Positions 28,098 through 37,877 are shown, counted from the first letter of the stretch. The stretch is 64,000 nt of DNA from Blastopirellula sp. (GCA_002733575.1 NVWB01000001.1:62001-126000); one strand, 5' to 3'. Notes: a model not told the origin generated them from the sequence alone. Program-made: numbers and translations.

Positions 28098-28163
28098 TCT
28101 ATACAGAATTGCGCGTCGAATAGGAATCCACAAACGTCCACATTGCTTGATATTTGCATCCGG

Positions 28164-28511
28164 CTATCCCGTCTTCAGAGGCCGCCACGTGCGCTTTGGA
28201 ATGCGCCAATCAATGCCTTCCAGCAGCATCGCCAGTTGCGCCGAGGTCAGGTTGATCTTGCCCTCTTTTGCTGCTGGCCAAACAAACCGGCCTCGCTCAA
28301 GTCGTTTGGAAAACAGACACGCGCCCTGTGAATCCCACCAGATGATTTTAAGCAAATCCCCACGTCGCCCCCGAAACACAAACAGATGGCCGGAAAACGG
28401 ATCCTGCTCCAGAGTCTTCTCAGCCTGCGCTGCCAGCGTGTTAAATCCCCGCCGCATATCGGTCACGCCCGCAGCCAGCCAGACCCGCGTGTTGCTCGGC
28501 ACCGGGATCAC
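28164..28511 (-). CDS. tnpB: IS66 accessory protein TnpB
   Basis: This 115-residue IS66 Orf2 protein shows [18 protein letters not shown] near its start and [15 protein letters not shown] in the middle. It is required with TnpA for IS66 movement. It overlaps tnpA by four bases. Confidence 0.92.
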   Translation of the reverse strand: MIPVPSNTRVWLAAGVTDMRRGFNTLAAQAEKTLEQDPFSGHLFVFRGRRGDLLKIIWWDSQGACLFSKRLERGRFVWPAAKEGKINLTSAQLAMLLEGIDWRIPKRTWRPLKTG

Positions 28512-28870
28512 GAAGCCAATTCTTTCAACAACCGCGCCAACGCATCCCCGTCAAAGCTGCCCTCAGCAGTAACCCTGTGTCCGCTGGAAAGCTCGATCTC
28601 GATCCGTCCCGCCGGAACGGTGGCCAAAGCAGGAACAGGGCTGGTCGCGACTTCAACCTCTACCGGCAAGAACACCGGTTCAGATTCTTCGGGCACGGCA
28701 TCTGCATCCGGCGCATACCGTTCATCCTTCAGCCATTTGAATATCAGATTGGCGTTCATCGCATAACGGCGCGCAACCTGCGCAACCGAAACACCCGCCG
28801 CCGTCGTCTGAAAACAGATCGAACGCTTCTCTTCATCCGGCCAACGCCGCTTCTTCTGCTTTCCCGCCAT
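28508..28870 (-). CDS. tnpA: IS66 accessory protein TnpA
   Basis: This 120-residue IS3/IS66 Orf1-type DNA-binding protein has the helix-turn-helix [21 protein letters not shown] at about residues 27-47. The ATG at 28870 is the first in the frame and lies 85 bases from the right end of the element. Confidence 0.9.
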   Translation of the reverse strand: MAGKQKKRRWPDEEKRSICFQTTAAGVSVAQVARRYAMNANLIFKWLKDERYAPDADAVPEESEPVFLPVEVEVATSPVPALATVPAGRIEIELSSGHRVTAEGSFDGDALARLLKELAS

Positions 28871-28955
28871 AAAGTGCCCCTAAGTGTCCACTATCAATGG
28901 TGGACACTAGCGCACCAGAAACAGCCCCGTTAGGCGGGGGACACCGGACGCTTAC

Positions 28956-28963
28956 CATCTTTC
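28956..28963. repeat. Target-site duplication of IS66 copy 1, right
   Basis: CATCTTTC, the partner of the copy at 26514-26521. Confidence 0.9.
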
Positions 28964-29118
28964 TTTGGTTTCTGAGGCTCTCAGGTTAATGTGACAACAC
29001 CATAGTGGCTGCCCTTGAAATCAATTGTCACGTTTTGATACTCACCCGCGAATTCAAAAGGCGGCATCTATCACAGGTTGGCCAGCAGACCGATATTCCA
29101 AAAGTTTGCGGCATCACC

Positions 29119-29244
29119 TCCTCGTTTTGTGGTTGGTGTGCACCGCCACCAAAACGGTCAACCATCATCTCCTTCAAAAGATGTGCCGTCCCCATTTCAA
29201 CTTGCTGGGAAGGGGACGGTGTCTGATGAAGTTGGAACTAATAC
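29119..29244 (-). mobile_element. Solo IS481 left-end remnant
   Basis: Read on the minus strand from 29244, this stretch begins TGTATTAG and follows the noncoding left end of the IS481 element at 41573-41700 closely, including the segment before the transposase start. The transposase itself is absent. The end hairpin CCGTCCCC...GGGGACGG is kept. It lies 27 bases past the stop of the acyl-CoA synthetase gene and may act as a terminator for that operon. The region 28964-29118 beside it holds nothing I recognise. Confidence 0.75.
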
Positions 29245-29270
29245 ATTTTAACGCATGGCACTTTCCTATC

Positions 29271-30830
29271 TCACATATCTTCGATGAGTTGTTTTGCCCT
29301 GTCCTTCAGCTGTTTCTTCAGTATTTTCGCGTTGGGCGAATAGGGAAGGGTTTCCACTACGAAAATATGCGAAGGTACTTTGTATGCAGCGAGCGTGCCT
29401 CTGACAAAATTCTTCACGTCTTTCGGATCAATCTTCGCACCGGGCGTACCTTCCACGAATGCCACAACGGTTTCATCGCCAGCTTGTTCACAGCCAACAA
29501 CGGCAGAATTCAGAACATCCGGGTGCGAATTCAACTGTGCTTCAACTTCAACCGGATACACGTTGAACCCGGACTTGATGATTAGTTCCTTGGTGCGTCC
29601 CTCAATCGACAGAGCGCCTTTCTCATTCTGGCGGACGACATCGCCGGTATTCATATAGCCATCTTCGTCGAATATGGCCGCCGTTGCTTCGGGATTGCCG
29701 AAATAGCCGACCATCACATTAGGTCCGCGTACCCAGAGTTCTCCAAGATCGCCTTTGGGAACTTCTTTACCATTCTCGTCGACGATCTTGATTTCCACGC
29801 CAGCGACCGGTGCGCCAAGGTTCACCTCGTCCGAACCGATTTCATAACTACTGCGCGAAATCGTTGGCGCAGTCTCTGTCAGGCCATACCCGTTGCAAAG
29901 AACGTTACCGAAAAGCTTTTCAACCGAGCGCCGCAACGTGATATCAAGCGGCGCTGTCCCGACGATCAAAAATCTAATGCTATTGGGCGTCAGGGTAAGG
30001 CCACCTTTTCCACAAGTATCTATGATCCTAGCATAAAGCGCAGGGACTGCCTGGAACGTAGTTAGCGTGCCAGAGGTGATCAGATCGATGGCTTTTTCCA
30101 GGTCAAACCTGGGCATGATGATCAATCGGGTACCGGCATAAACCGCGCCCAACATTCCGGTAAAGCCGTAGGAATGCGCAACCGGCATAAGACACAAGCC
30201 TATATCTGCTGGCCCGGACGTCCCTATACGTTTGGCACGCACACCATTGAACATCAGATTTCGATGGCTCAACATAACGCCTTTGGGACGACCGGTCGTG
30301 CCAGTGGTGTAAATCAGAATTGCGACCTGTTTTGCTGGATCTTCGAAGGTCTCCATCGGTAAGCTCTCTTCGTTGAGTACGCCTACCATTAGTTCTCCGA
30401 TCGATCCGAAATTTTGTTTTTCAGCTCCGTGGCGTTCCGCATGCTCGCGCGCGTTTTGGGATACGGTATCTGTGTAAATAACTCTCCTGGGAGAACAATC
30501 TTCACAAATTGCGTCGATTTCACGAGCACTTTGTCTTGCATTGATAACCGCTGTGATTGCATCCAAATTACTCGCAGCGAAAATTAGTGTAATTGCAGCT
30601 ATTGAGTTTTCACAAACGAGCATAACTCGATCACCTGGGCTTACTCCAATTTCTTTGAGTTTTTCCGAAGCATGTTGCACCGCTTCCTTCAAGTCAGAGT
30701 AGGACCACTTCTTGTTATTTTCGTCGACGAAGGCGATCCGGTTACGCCCCGGCAGTGCGCCTTCTTCCAGGGCCTTGTGGATCCTGGAAGGAAGGCCAGT
30801 CACCGCGTCTGCGTGCGCTGGATTAATCAT
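29271..30830 (-). CDS. Acyl-CoA synthetase (AMP-forming)
   Basis: This 519-residue adenylate-forming enzyme has the P-loop-like YTTGTTGRPKG, GYGLTETAP, NTGDVV, GRTKELIIKSGFNVYP and a C-terminal catalytic lysine in NAKILKK. It activates a carboxylic acid to its CoA thioester. The substrate class (fatty or arylalkanoic acid) is not readable. I chose the ATG at 30830 because the longer frame overlaps the upstream dehydrogenase stop. It is the last gene of the leftward operon that starts with the FAD oxidase and would act on the acid made by the aldehyde dehydrogenase. Confidence 0.88.
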   Translation of the reverse strand: MINPAHADAVTGLPSRIHKALEEGALPGRNRIAFVDENNKKWSYSDLKEAVQHASEKLKEIGVSPGDRVMLVCENSIAAITLIFAASNLDAITAVINARQSAREIDAICEDCSPRRVIYTDTVSQNAREHAERHGAEKQNFGSIGELMVGVLNEESLPMETFEDPAKQVAILIYTTGTTGRPKGVMLSHRNLMFNGVRAKRIGTSGPADIGLCLMPVAHSYGFTGMLGAVYAGTRLIIMPRFDLEKAIDLITSGTLTTFQAVPALYARIIDTCGKGGLTLTPNSIRFLIVGTAPLDITLRRSVEKLFGNVLCNGYGLTETAPTISRSSYEIGSDEVNLGAPVAGVEIKIVDENGKEVPKGDLGELWVRGPNVMVGYFGNPEATAAIFDEDGYMNTGDVVRQNEKGALSIEGRTKELIIKSGFNVYPVEVEAQLNSHPDVLNSAVVGCEQAGDETVVAFVEGTPGAKIDPKDVKNFVRGTLAAYKVPSHIFVVETLPYSPNAKILKKQLKDRAKQLIEDM

Positions 30831-30846
30831 CTGAGACCCCGACCAT

Positions 30847-31899
30847 TTAAGGCACCAAAACCGCGCGGCCGACAAACTCACCATTTTTGAGCTCGTTCAG
30901 TACGCTGTCTGCCTCGGACAACGGCCGCTCCTGGACTGGTACGTGATTCACACCGTGTTCGCGTGCCAACTGAATAAGCTCCTTCAGTTCACGTAAATTT
31001 CCAACCCAGCTTCCTTGGATATGCAATGGCCGCATCGGGATGTACGGGAGCGGAACGACGAGTTCACCGCCATAAAGACCGCAGACCACAATCCGCGCGC
31101 CTCGAACGACACTTGCGATTGCGAGGTTGATCGTGGGCTCGGCCCCGACCAGATCCAGAACCGCGACCGCACCGCCACTCGTCGCGTCGATGATTTGTTG
31201 GGCGGCGTCTTCGTCGCCGGAATTGATGGTGGTCAGTGCGCCGGCATTTTTTGCCGCGTCCAATTTGCTGTCCTCGATGTCGACGACTATGGCACCCTTG
31301 TGGCCAAGCGCCTTCAGGATCGAAAGCGCCATAAAGCCAAGCCCACCCGCGCCGAGGATCACCAGAGGCTCGTCCTTCAGGATATCCCCGAACTTGCGGA
31401 TCGCGCTGTAAGTGGTCACCCCCGAACAGGCCATCAACGCAGCCTGCGCCGGATCAAGATCACCAATTTCCACGCAAAATCTGGGATCGGGCACAATGAC
31501 ATATTCAGAGAATCCGCCTGGATGCTGAACGCCCAAGAATTGAGGGGTCATACACAGGTTTTCCTGACCACGCTGACAAGTGGCGCACTCACCGCAGCCA
31601 AGCCAGGGATGAACCACACATTTCCGCCCGATACAGGTGACATCAGCATCGGGACCGGTCGCAACGATTTCACCAGAAATTTCGTGGCCCAGCGTGAGGG
31701 GCGGATGAATGCCCCGCTCTGAAATCGCCAGAGTTTTACCGCCGCCGAGGTTATAGGCTCCTTCCCAAAGATGAACATCCGTGTGGCAAACACCGGCATG
31801 ACCAATCTTGACAAGTACCTGGCTGCCTACGAGCCGCGGAATTTCGCTCTCAACCGGCACTAGGGGTCGATTATGCTCCAAAACACTGTAACTGCGCAT
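30847..31899 (-). CDS. Zinc-dependent alcohol dehydrogenase, copy 1
   Basis: This 350-residue medium-chain dehydrogenase has catalytic zinc ligands in GVCHTDVH and GHE, a structural zinc cluster GCGECATCQRGQENLC, and the NAD-binding GAGGLG. It oxidises an alcohol to an aldehyde. It is very similar along its whole length to the protein at 57098-58150, so the two are recent paralogs. It lies between the aldehyde dehydrogenase and the acyl-CoA synthetase in a leftward operon. Confidence 0.9.
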   Translation of the reverse strand: MRSYSVLEHNRPLVPVESEIPRLVGSQVLVKIGHAGVCHTDVHLWEGAYNLGGGKTLAISERGIHPPLTLGHEISGEIVATGPDADVTCIGRKCVVHPWLGCGECATCQRGQENLCMTPQFLGVQHPGGFSEYVIVPDPRFCVEIGDLDPAQAALMACSGVTTYSAIRKFGDILKDEPLVILGAGGLGFMALSILKALGHKGAIVVDIEDSKLDAAKNAGALTTINSGDEDAAQQIIDATSGGAVAVLDLVGAEPTINLAIASVVRGARIVVCGLYGGELVVPLPYIPMRPLHIQGSWVGNLRELKELIQLAREHGVNHVPVQERPLSEADSVLNELKNGEFVGRAVLVP

Positions 31900-32032
31900 T
31901 TAAGTTCCTCCCAATTTCAAACTGGCCAGCAGTAGCGCCTCTTTCTCTGATCGAATGACTCGCGAAACTCACTTTGACACCGCGAATGGACTCGAGCGGA
32001 TACGCTCCACGAAGCCATTTTCTATGACTGTA

Positions 32033-33466
32033 TTATTTCCAACCCGAGACAAGTTTGACTTCGAGGAAGTCCTCCATGCCCCATTTCCCGCCTTCGCGAC
32101 CGTTGCCCGATTGTTTGACGCCCCCAAAAGGCGCACCTGCGCCACGACGAACGCCATTTGCTTCAACCATGCCGGACCGTAGCTGCCGCGACACACGCTT
32201 CAACTTTTCATCATCCTGCGTCTGGACATAGTTCATCAGGCCGAACTCGGTGTCATTTGCAATCCTGATCGCATCCTCTTCGTCCTTGAACTTCATCATC
32301 ACCAGAACCGGGCCAAAAATCTCCTCCCTGGCGATGGTCATATCGTTGGTCACGTCGGCAAAGATTGTAGGACGCACAAAGAAGCCACGATTAAAACTGT
32401 CCGACCGGCCGGGGCCGCCAACAATCAGACGGGCGCCCTCGTCGATCCCCTTTTGGATCAGACTTTGGATCTTTTCAAACTGCGCCTTGTTCACGACAGG
32501 GCCTAAATGCGGACCATGTTTACCAGCCGCGCCGACAGTGAGCGTCTGTCCGACATTTTCAGCAGTCTGGACGGCCTCATCGTAAACACTTTCCTCGATG
32601 ACCATGCGGCTCGGCGCAATGCACGATTGACCCGAATTGATCATGAGTTGGCGTACGCCCCGCTCGACAGCGTCTGGATCGGCGTCAGCGAAAACTAGGT
32701 TTGCACCTTTGCCGCCCAATTCCAGATGCACTCGCTTCAAGCTTTCCACCGCGTTAGCCGAAACCAGTTTTCCGGCCCGCCCCGATCCGGTGAAGCTGAC
32801 AACATCGACATCCATATGTCCCGATAAGGCGGCGCCCACACTAGCCCCGTCGCCGTTCACCAGGTTGAATACGCCCGGAGGGAAGCCAGCCTCATCGATC
32901 ATGTCGGCAAGGATTAAAGCGCTCAGCGGGCTTTCTTCAGAGGGCTTTAGAACCATTGTGCAGCCTGAAACAATGGCGGCGCCAACTTTCAGCATTACCT
33001 GATTCATCGGCCAGTTCCACGGTGTGATCAACGCTGCCACGCCCACCGGTTCATAAATGATCCAACTGTCCGGAGAATCTTCGCTCAGCGGCTCTTCAAA
33101 CGTGAATTCGCGGGCCACCTTAGCAAAATTGCGCAGATGTCCCAAACCGGCCATAAAATGAACATTTCTAGAAAAATCGATCGGCGTGCCCATTTCCAGG
33201 CTCATGGCGTTTGCCATTGAGTCTGCGCCTTCTTCGTAATTCTTTATCAGCCGTTCAAGAGCAGCGATACGTTCCTCTCCCGGCGTATCCTTCCATGCTG
33301 GAAAAGCTGCCCGCGCGGCGGCGACCGCATCATTCACATCTTTCGCGCCGCCCAAAGAAATAGCCGTGCAAGGCATTTCTGTCGTTGGGTTAATAACATT
33401 ATGATCCCGCGGTTCATGCGGTTCGACCCATTCACCGTTGATATAAAATTGGCGTGTGTTCTGCAT
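32033..33466 (-). CDS. Aldehyde dehydrogenase
   Basis: This 477-residue NAD(P)-dependent enzyme has TPWNWPMNQ, the cofactor loop FTGSGRAGK, the general-base glutamate in LELGGKGANL and the catalytic cysteine in NSGQSCIAPS. It converts an aldehyde to an acid, which the acyl-CoA synthetase two genes downstream would activate. The length is normal for the family. It follows the GST gene in the same direction. Confidence 0.9.
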   Translation of the reverse strand: MQNTRQFYINGEWVEPHEPRDHNVINPTTEMPCTAISLGGAKDVNDAVAAARAAFPAWKDTPGEERIAALERLIKNYEEGADSMANAMSLEMGTPIDFSRNVHFMAGLGHLRNFAKVAREFTFEEPLSEDSPDSWIIYEPVGVAALITPWNWPMNQVMLKVGAAIVSGCTMVLKPSEESPLSALILADMIDEAGFPPGVFNLVNGDGASVGAALSGHMDVDVVSFTGSGRAGKLVSANAVESLKRVHLELGGKGANLVFADADPDAVERGVRQLMINSGQSCIAPSRMVIEESVYDEAVQTAENVGQTLTVGAAGKHGPHLGPVVNKAQFEKIQSLIQKGIDEGARLIVGGPGRSDSFNRGFFVRPTIFADVTNDMTIAREEIFGPVLVMMKFKDEEDAIRIANDTEFGLMNYVQTQDDEKLKRVSRQLRSGMVEANGVRRGAGAPFGGVKQSGNGREGGKWGMEDFLEVKLVSGWK

Positions 33467-33594
33467 ATCATCTCAGTATTTTGCGCCAAGTCGTTTCGGA
33501 CCAGGGCAAAAGGCCTCCCTACTACATTTCAATTTCTCTAAGTCCGCCGGGTTATTTGACATCTCGTCTGGAAACCCTTCAGCGAACGGCTTGT

Positions 33595-34281
33595 TCAGTT
33601 CTTTCCTTTACCAAACATGTTCTTCCACTCTTCCGATCCAGGTTTTGCTTCCCACTGTTTCTGGCCGTTCAGTGTATCGATCCCCTTCCGAACTCCGGGT
33701 CGCATTTTGATTACTTCGTACCACCGGGTAATGTTTGGATAATCATTTAGGTCACGCCGATGCAGTTTGCGTGTGCGGATCCACGGAAACGTACTGATGT
33801 CGGCGATCGAATAATTCCCTGCCAGGTATTCTGTTTCGCCGAGTCGACGCTCAAGAATATCGTAGATTCGCCCGACTTCCCGACCATATCTTTCGATTGC
33901 ATAAGGAAGTTCTTCAGACGCATAGACCATGAAGTGATGAGCTTGGCCCAGCATGGGTCCCACAGTGGAGTTCTGGAAAAATAACCATTGAAGCGTCTCG
34001 GAACGAGAAACCGGTTCCTGTGGCAAATACTTCTCTGCTTTTTCCGCCAGGTAAATCAGCACGGCACCGGATTCGAAGATGGTAATGGGTTTGCCGTGCC
34101 GGCCATCGTGATCCACGATGGCCGGCACTTTGTTGTTGGGATTTATCTTTAGAAACTTCGGCTCGAATTGTTTGCCGGCGGTAATGTCGACAGGAACAAC
34201 CTCATAGTCCAAATTGAGCTCAGCCAACATAATGGCTGCTTTGTACCCGTTTGGCGTCGGCCAGAAATAAAGATCAATCAT
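33595..34281 (-). CDS. Glutathione S-transferase, YfcG/Nu-class-like
   Basis: This 228-residue protein has a thioredoxin-like N domain starting LYFWPTPNGYKAA, with the T-P-N motif of YfcG-type (Nu class) enzymes, then NPNNKVPAIVD and ESGAVLIYLA. The C-terminal helical domain follows. It ends at 33595, 129 bases before the aldehyde dehydrogenase, and starts 19 bases after the FAD oxidase. In such operons a GST often handles a reactive aldehyde, epoxide or disulfide; the exact task is unknown. Confidence 0.85.
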   Translation of the reverse strand: MIDLYFWPTPNGYKAAIMLAELNLDYEVVPVDITAGKQFEPKFLKINPNNKVPAIVDHDGRHGKPITIFESGAVLIYLAEKAEKYLPQEPVSRSETLQWLFFQNSTVGPMLGQAHHFMVYASEELPYAIERYGREVGRIYDILERRLGETEYLAGNYSIADISTFPWIRTRKLHRRDLNDYPNITRWYEVIKMRPGVRKGIDTLNGQKQWEAKPGSEEWKNMFGKGKN

Positions 34282-34299
34282 GACACTTACTCACTCAGA

Positions 34300-35952
34300 T
34301 TAGCCGACAATATTCAGGCCTTTGGGGCGATCGATCAGCATGCCGGGGTTCATAATCCAGTTAGGATCGAACTCCTTCTTCACTGCGCCAAGCGCCTTGC
34401 GGTACAGCGGGTCGACTTCCTGATCGTACCAAGGACGGAAGGATCTACCAACGGCGTGGTGGTGCGTAATCGTGGCACCCACATCCATCAGAGCGTCCGA
34501 AGCCGCATCCGAAATGGACTGATAAGCCTCTAGCGCATTGCCGTGGTTCGAATTCGCCATGATCGAATAGTAAGGCGACGGCCCGTCCGGATAGAGAAAC
34601 GAGAAGCGACGGCACAGAATGCCACCGCCGGTGGCCTGATTTATCGCGTCTTTCACTCGCGCCATGATCTCGGTGTCCGCCTCTTCGAACTTGTCCCAGG
34701 TGTAGGAGGTTTCGAAAGTGAATGACACGATGCCCATCGCGGAACGTGTGTGCATCAAGCGCGGCAGATAACGGAACTGTTTGCGCCAACTCCCTTGCGC
34801 ACCGACGCGGCTGTTTTCCAGTGCATTGGTGGTCGAGTCGGCCTTGGCCGTAACCGTGCCACCAAAGTCCTGACAAATTTCCAAACCACGTTCGAGCCAT
34901 GCATCAACCGGGTGGTCCGCCGATTCAAAACCAAGCAAGAGAACAGAGTCGGTCCCATCGCCTGCGCCATAGAATTTGGCATCCTGCTCGTCCAGATAGC
35001 GGGCGTTGGCCGGGAAAAGCCCCGCCTGAGTGATCTGCCGAACGGCCTTGGCCCCCTGATAGAAGCTGGGGAAGGAAATCGACGCGTTGGCGCGGAACTC
35101 CACGCGACCCTGCAGCTTCATCCAAGCCTCGGTGATTATGCCCATCGAGCCCTCAGAGCCGATGAACAAACGGTCCGGATCTGGACCCGCGCCTGATCCC
35201 GGCAGCCGGCGGTTTTCGATAGTGCCGTTCGGCGTCACGACCCGCAAGCTTTCGACCATGTCGTCAATGTGGGTCAGATGCGTCGCATAGTGACCCGAAG
35301 ATCGCGTGGCGATCCAGCCACCAAGCGACGAGAATTCCCAGGACTGCGGAATGTGGCGCAGGGTCAGACCATGCGGTTTCAGCTGCTCTTCTAGCGAGGG
35401 TCCAAGCACGCCACCCTGGATGAGGGCACAGCGGGATACCTCGTCCACTTCGAGCACTTGGTTCAGGTTTCCAAGGTCGACAACGACAACGCCCTTATAA
35501 GCATCATCTTCGGGAGCCCAAAAACCGCCGGTAACGCTCGAACCGCCGCCGAAAGGAATACAGGCGTAGCCATTTTCGCCGCACCAATCGTAAATGGCGG
35601 CAATATCATTTTCATCGCGTGGATAAGCGATGACGTCCGGCGCCCGGCCAAAATCCCGGCGATAGATATGCATCATATCCTTGAAACCTTTGCCGTACGT
35701 GTGGATCACGCGGTCCCACTTTTCCGACGTACAGAAGCTCTCAAGACTTGCCGGAATTTTGATGCGCGGCGCCTTCAGCTCGATGTCATCAAGTGTCGGC
35801 GTTTTCTTGACTTCGATATTATCAAGTCCAAGTCGATCTTTAACCCGCTTGGCCATGACCTTGATTTCGTCTTCCGAGATCCCCTCGTCTTCATAACCCC
35901 ACGACCAGAACTTTCGCCGTTTGCCGAAATATCCACTTTTTTGTTGTGCCAC
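34300..35952 (-). CDS. FAD-linked oxidase, alkyl-DHAP-synthase family
   Basis: This 550-residue VAO/PCMH-fold flavoprotein resembles alkyl-dihydroxyacetonephosphate synthases: RRKFWSWGYED at 12-22, HTYGKGFKD, the FAD phosphate loop IPFGGGSSVTGG at 132-143 and FIGSEGSMGIITEA. Bacterial members oxidise alcohols or act on ether-linked compounds; the substrate is unknown here. I chose the GTG at 35952 because GAGGAG stands just upstream; the longer frame to 36003 has no ribosome site. It opens the leftward operon, and a GntR-type box lies 59-91 bases upstream. Confidence 0.8.
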   Translation of the reverse strand: MAQQKSGYFGKRRKFWSWGYEDEGISEDEIKVMAKRVKDRLGLDNIEVKKTPTLDDIELKAPRIKIPASLESFCTSEKWDRVIHTYGKGFKDMMHIYRRDFGRAPDVIAYPRDENDIAAIYDWCGENGYACIPFGGGSSVTGGFWAPEDDAYKGVVVVDLGNLNQVLEVDEVSRCALIQGGVLGPSLEEQLKPHGLTLRHIPQSWEFSSLGGWIATRSSGHYATHLTHIDDMVESLRVVTPNGTIENRRLPGSGAGPDPDRLFIGSEGSMGIITEAWMKLQGRVEFRANASISFPSFYQGAKAVRQITQAGLFPANARYLDEQDAKFYGAGDGTDSVLLLGFESADHPVDAWLERGLEICQDFGGTVTAKADSTTNALENSRVGAQGSWRKQFRYLPRLMHTRSAMGIVSFTFETSYTWDKFEEADTEIMARVKDAINQATGGGILCRRFSFLYPDGPSPYYSIMANSNHGNALEAYQSISDAASDALMDVGATITHHHAVGRSFRPWYDQEVDPLYRKALGAVKKEFDPNWIMNPGMLIDRPKGLNIVG

Positions 35953-36010
35953 TGGTATTCTCCTCACGTAGCGTTTTACTCGGCGTAGTTTTCGCGAGCT
36001 CAAAATGTAT

Positions 36011-36043
36011 TACCAAAGTGGTAGTACCAACTTGAAGTACCAT
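36011..36043. promoter_or_regulatory. GntR-type operator box A
   Basis: TACCA-AAG-TGGTA (36011-36023) is a perfect palindrome that overlaps a second one, TGGTA-G-TACCA (36019-36029). A further half-site TACCA lies at 36038-36042. The same double arrangement recurs before dctP. It precedes the FAD-oxidase operon. Confidence 0.7.
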
Positions 36044-36114
36044 AGCGTTTTGTTGTGCAGCTGTCCACCTCCGCTTTCGAACTTTTTCAATGTTTTATTG
36101 TTTTTTCCGTCACT

Positions 36115-36330
36115 TATATAAATGGGCATACAATGGTGCTATCCGTTTCATTGGAATCGCTACCGTTGCAGCGCATCAAAACTGGAGCCCTCCACAAACC
36201 CTCGCGGGTCCCTTTTTGAGATTCTCTTCTTCCTAATTGCTCAGAAAGGGAGGTCGAAAAGATTGGTCGGAGGAACGGTGTTATTAGCCGGCGGCCTAGG
36301 AAATTGCGGGCGCAATTTCCGGCTTTTTTT
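36115..36330 (+). ncRNA. Candidate small RNA ending at an orphan terminator
   Basis: A strong intrinsic terminator at 36299-36330 stands on the plus strand with no plus-strand gene before it for many kilobases. A TATAAA-like -10 lies near 36115. A transcript of about 200 bases between them is the simplest explanation. No known RNA family is recognised and the promoter guess is weak. Confidence 0.3.
36299..36330 (+). terminator. Rho-independent terminator
   Basis: GGAAATTGC (36299-36307) pairs perfectly with GCAATTTCC (36312-36320) around a four-base loop, followed by GGC and seven T. It is orphan with respect to protein genes on this strand. Confidence 0.8.
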
Positions 36331-36493
36331 CCGAAAAGCATCCAAGCTTTGGAAGCTGCCCAAAGCTATTTCTTGGTGAATTTCGTCACTAGGTTGCTCA
36401 CTGAAATGACCTGGCGCCTAACAATCTACAGCAACGATATAGTCGCCATCGTGTTCAGCAATATTCGTTTGCTCAGTGGACGCAAAGTTAGTT
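36331..36493. other. Spacer, no gene seen
   Basis: No open frame or motif of note between the orphan terminator and the inverted repeat after dctM. Confidence 0.4.
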
Positions 36494-36534
36494 CTAGCTG
36501 CCTGTCACAGAAGCAAATTACGACAGGCAGCTAG
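36494..36534 (-). terminator. Inverted repeat after dctM
   Basis: CTAGCTGCCTGTC (36494-36506) and its exact complement (36522-36534) form a 13-bp stem with a 15-base loop, 24 bases past the dctM stop. There is no T run on the minus strand, so it may be a rho-assisted terminator or an RNA-stabilising stem rather than a classic terminator. Confidence 0.6.
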
Positions 36535-36558
36535 TATCAGTTTTCTCTAATCTTTCTT

Positions 36559-37875
36559 CTAGTTTGCAAAAATTGCATTAGGCAACCAAATAGCAACTTC
36601 CGGGAACACCAACACCAAAACCAGGCAAAACACTTGTGCCGCAATGAAGGGAACCACACCTCTGAACATGTGCGACAGCTTGATCTCCGGAGGAGCAATC
36701 GCTCGAAGATAGAATATCGAAGGTGCCATTGGTGGGCTCAGATAGCCGGTTTGAAGGACAATCAGGAAAAGAACCGAGAACCAAATCAGATCGAACCCAG
36801 AGTCTGCTATGATCGGAACGGCGATTGGAACCAGGATCAGAACAACCGAAACGAGGTCTAGAACAAAGCCACCGATGAAGGCGATAAAGAGGATGATTGC
36901 TAAGACAGTCCACGGCCCCACATTCGCTGTTTGAATCAGATCCTGTGTCAATCGCACGCCGCCCAAAGCCACGAAAACTCCCGAGAAGATGTGGCCAGCA
37001 ACAAGGATCGTCAAAATCATCGTCGACACAGACAATGTTGTTTTCATGGCGCGCCATAGAAAGTGGAGCTTCAGGTTTCTTGCAAGAAGGGCAAGGAACA
37101 GGGTCCCCACCGCACCACAAGCCGCCGCTTCCGTTGGAGTAGCCCAACCAAGAAGAATTGTGCCGAGCACGGTAAAGATCAGGAAGATCGGCGGTAGCAA
37201 CCCCGAAATCGTAATTGTCAGCTTTTCAAGAAGCGTCAGAGATTCGACCTCGCTGGCATGCCTAGGCGCCGAAGACGGATCGATAATGGCGCGCGCCATG
37301 ATGTACAGGATGAAAGTCAGAGCCATGAGCAGTCCGGGGAAAAGGATCCCGGCAAAAAGTCTACCAACGGAAACTTCTACAACCGGTGCCAGAATGATGA
37401 CCACCACCGAAGGCGGAATTGCCGTTCCCAGAGAACCACCGGCACAAACCGTACCGGATATGAGAGACTTGTTGTAGCCATAGCTCAACATGATCGGCAA
37501 AGCCAACAGGCCAATTACGGTTTCAGTCGCACCGACGACACCGCTGCTCATCGCGAAAACGACACCCATAAGGACTGTACCGACGGCCAGCCCACCGGGT
37601 ACTTTGTGCGTCCAGACATGGATACCCCGGAACAGGCGTTCGGCAATTCCCGTACTTTCCAAGAGAGATCCCATAAACACAAAGAGTGGGATTGACGCCA
37701 GAACATAGTTACCCGCAACGTCGTGGATTTCCATCGCGAAGAGGTAGACAGCCGCGTCCCCGTACCGAATCAAACCAAACACGAGCGATACGCCCATCAT
37801 GGCTAGTGCCACCGGAAACCCTGAAAAGATCACCAAGATCAAAGCCGGTAGCATCAAAAGAACGTAACCATCCAT
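36559..37875 (-). CDS. dctM: TRAP transporter large permease DctM
   Basis: This 438-residue membrane protein has about 12 hydrophobic segments and starts MDGYVLLMLPALILV, typical of DctM. It couples sodium entry to uptake of an organic acid handed over by DctP. It follows dctQ with a two-base gap. Confidence 0.92.
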   Translation of the reverse strand: MDGYVLLMLPALILVIFSGFPVALAMMGVSLVFGLIRYGDAAVYLFAMEIHDVAGNYVLASIPLFVFMGSLLESTGIAERLFRGIHVWTHKVPGGLAVGTVLMGVVFAMSSGVVGATETVIGLLALPIMLSYGYNKSLISGTVCAGGSLGTAIPPSVVVIILAPVVEVSVGRLFAGILFPGLLMALTFILYIMARAIIDPSSAPRHASEVESLTLLEKLTITISGLLPPIFLIFTVLGTILLGWATPTEAAACGAVGTLFLALLARNLKLHFLWRAMKTTLSVSTMILTILVAGHIFSGVFVALGGVRLTQDLIQTANVGPWTVLAIILFIAFIGGFVLDLVSVVLILVPIAVPIIADSGFDLIWFSVLFLIVLQTGYLSPPMAPSIFYLRAIAPPEIKLSHMFRGVVPFIAAQVFCLVLVLVFPEVAIWLPNAIFAN

Positions 37876-37877
37876 AA

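Larger units (their letters stand above)
26522..28955 (-). mobile_element. IS66-family element, copy 1, complete
   Basis: The element carries tnpA, tnpB and tnpC on the minus strand. Its ends are GTGAGCGTCCTG (left, 26522) and GTAAGCGTCCGG (right, read inward from 28955). It is flanked by an exact 8-bp direct repeat CATCTTTC at 26514-26521 and 28956-28963, the duplication length expected of IS66. It therefore arrived by ordinary transposition and looks intact. Confidence 0.9.
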
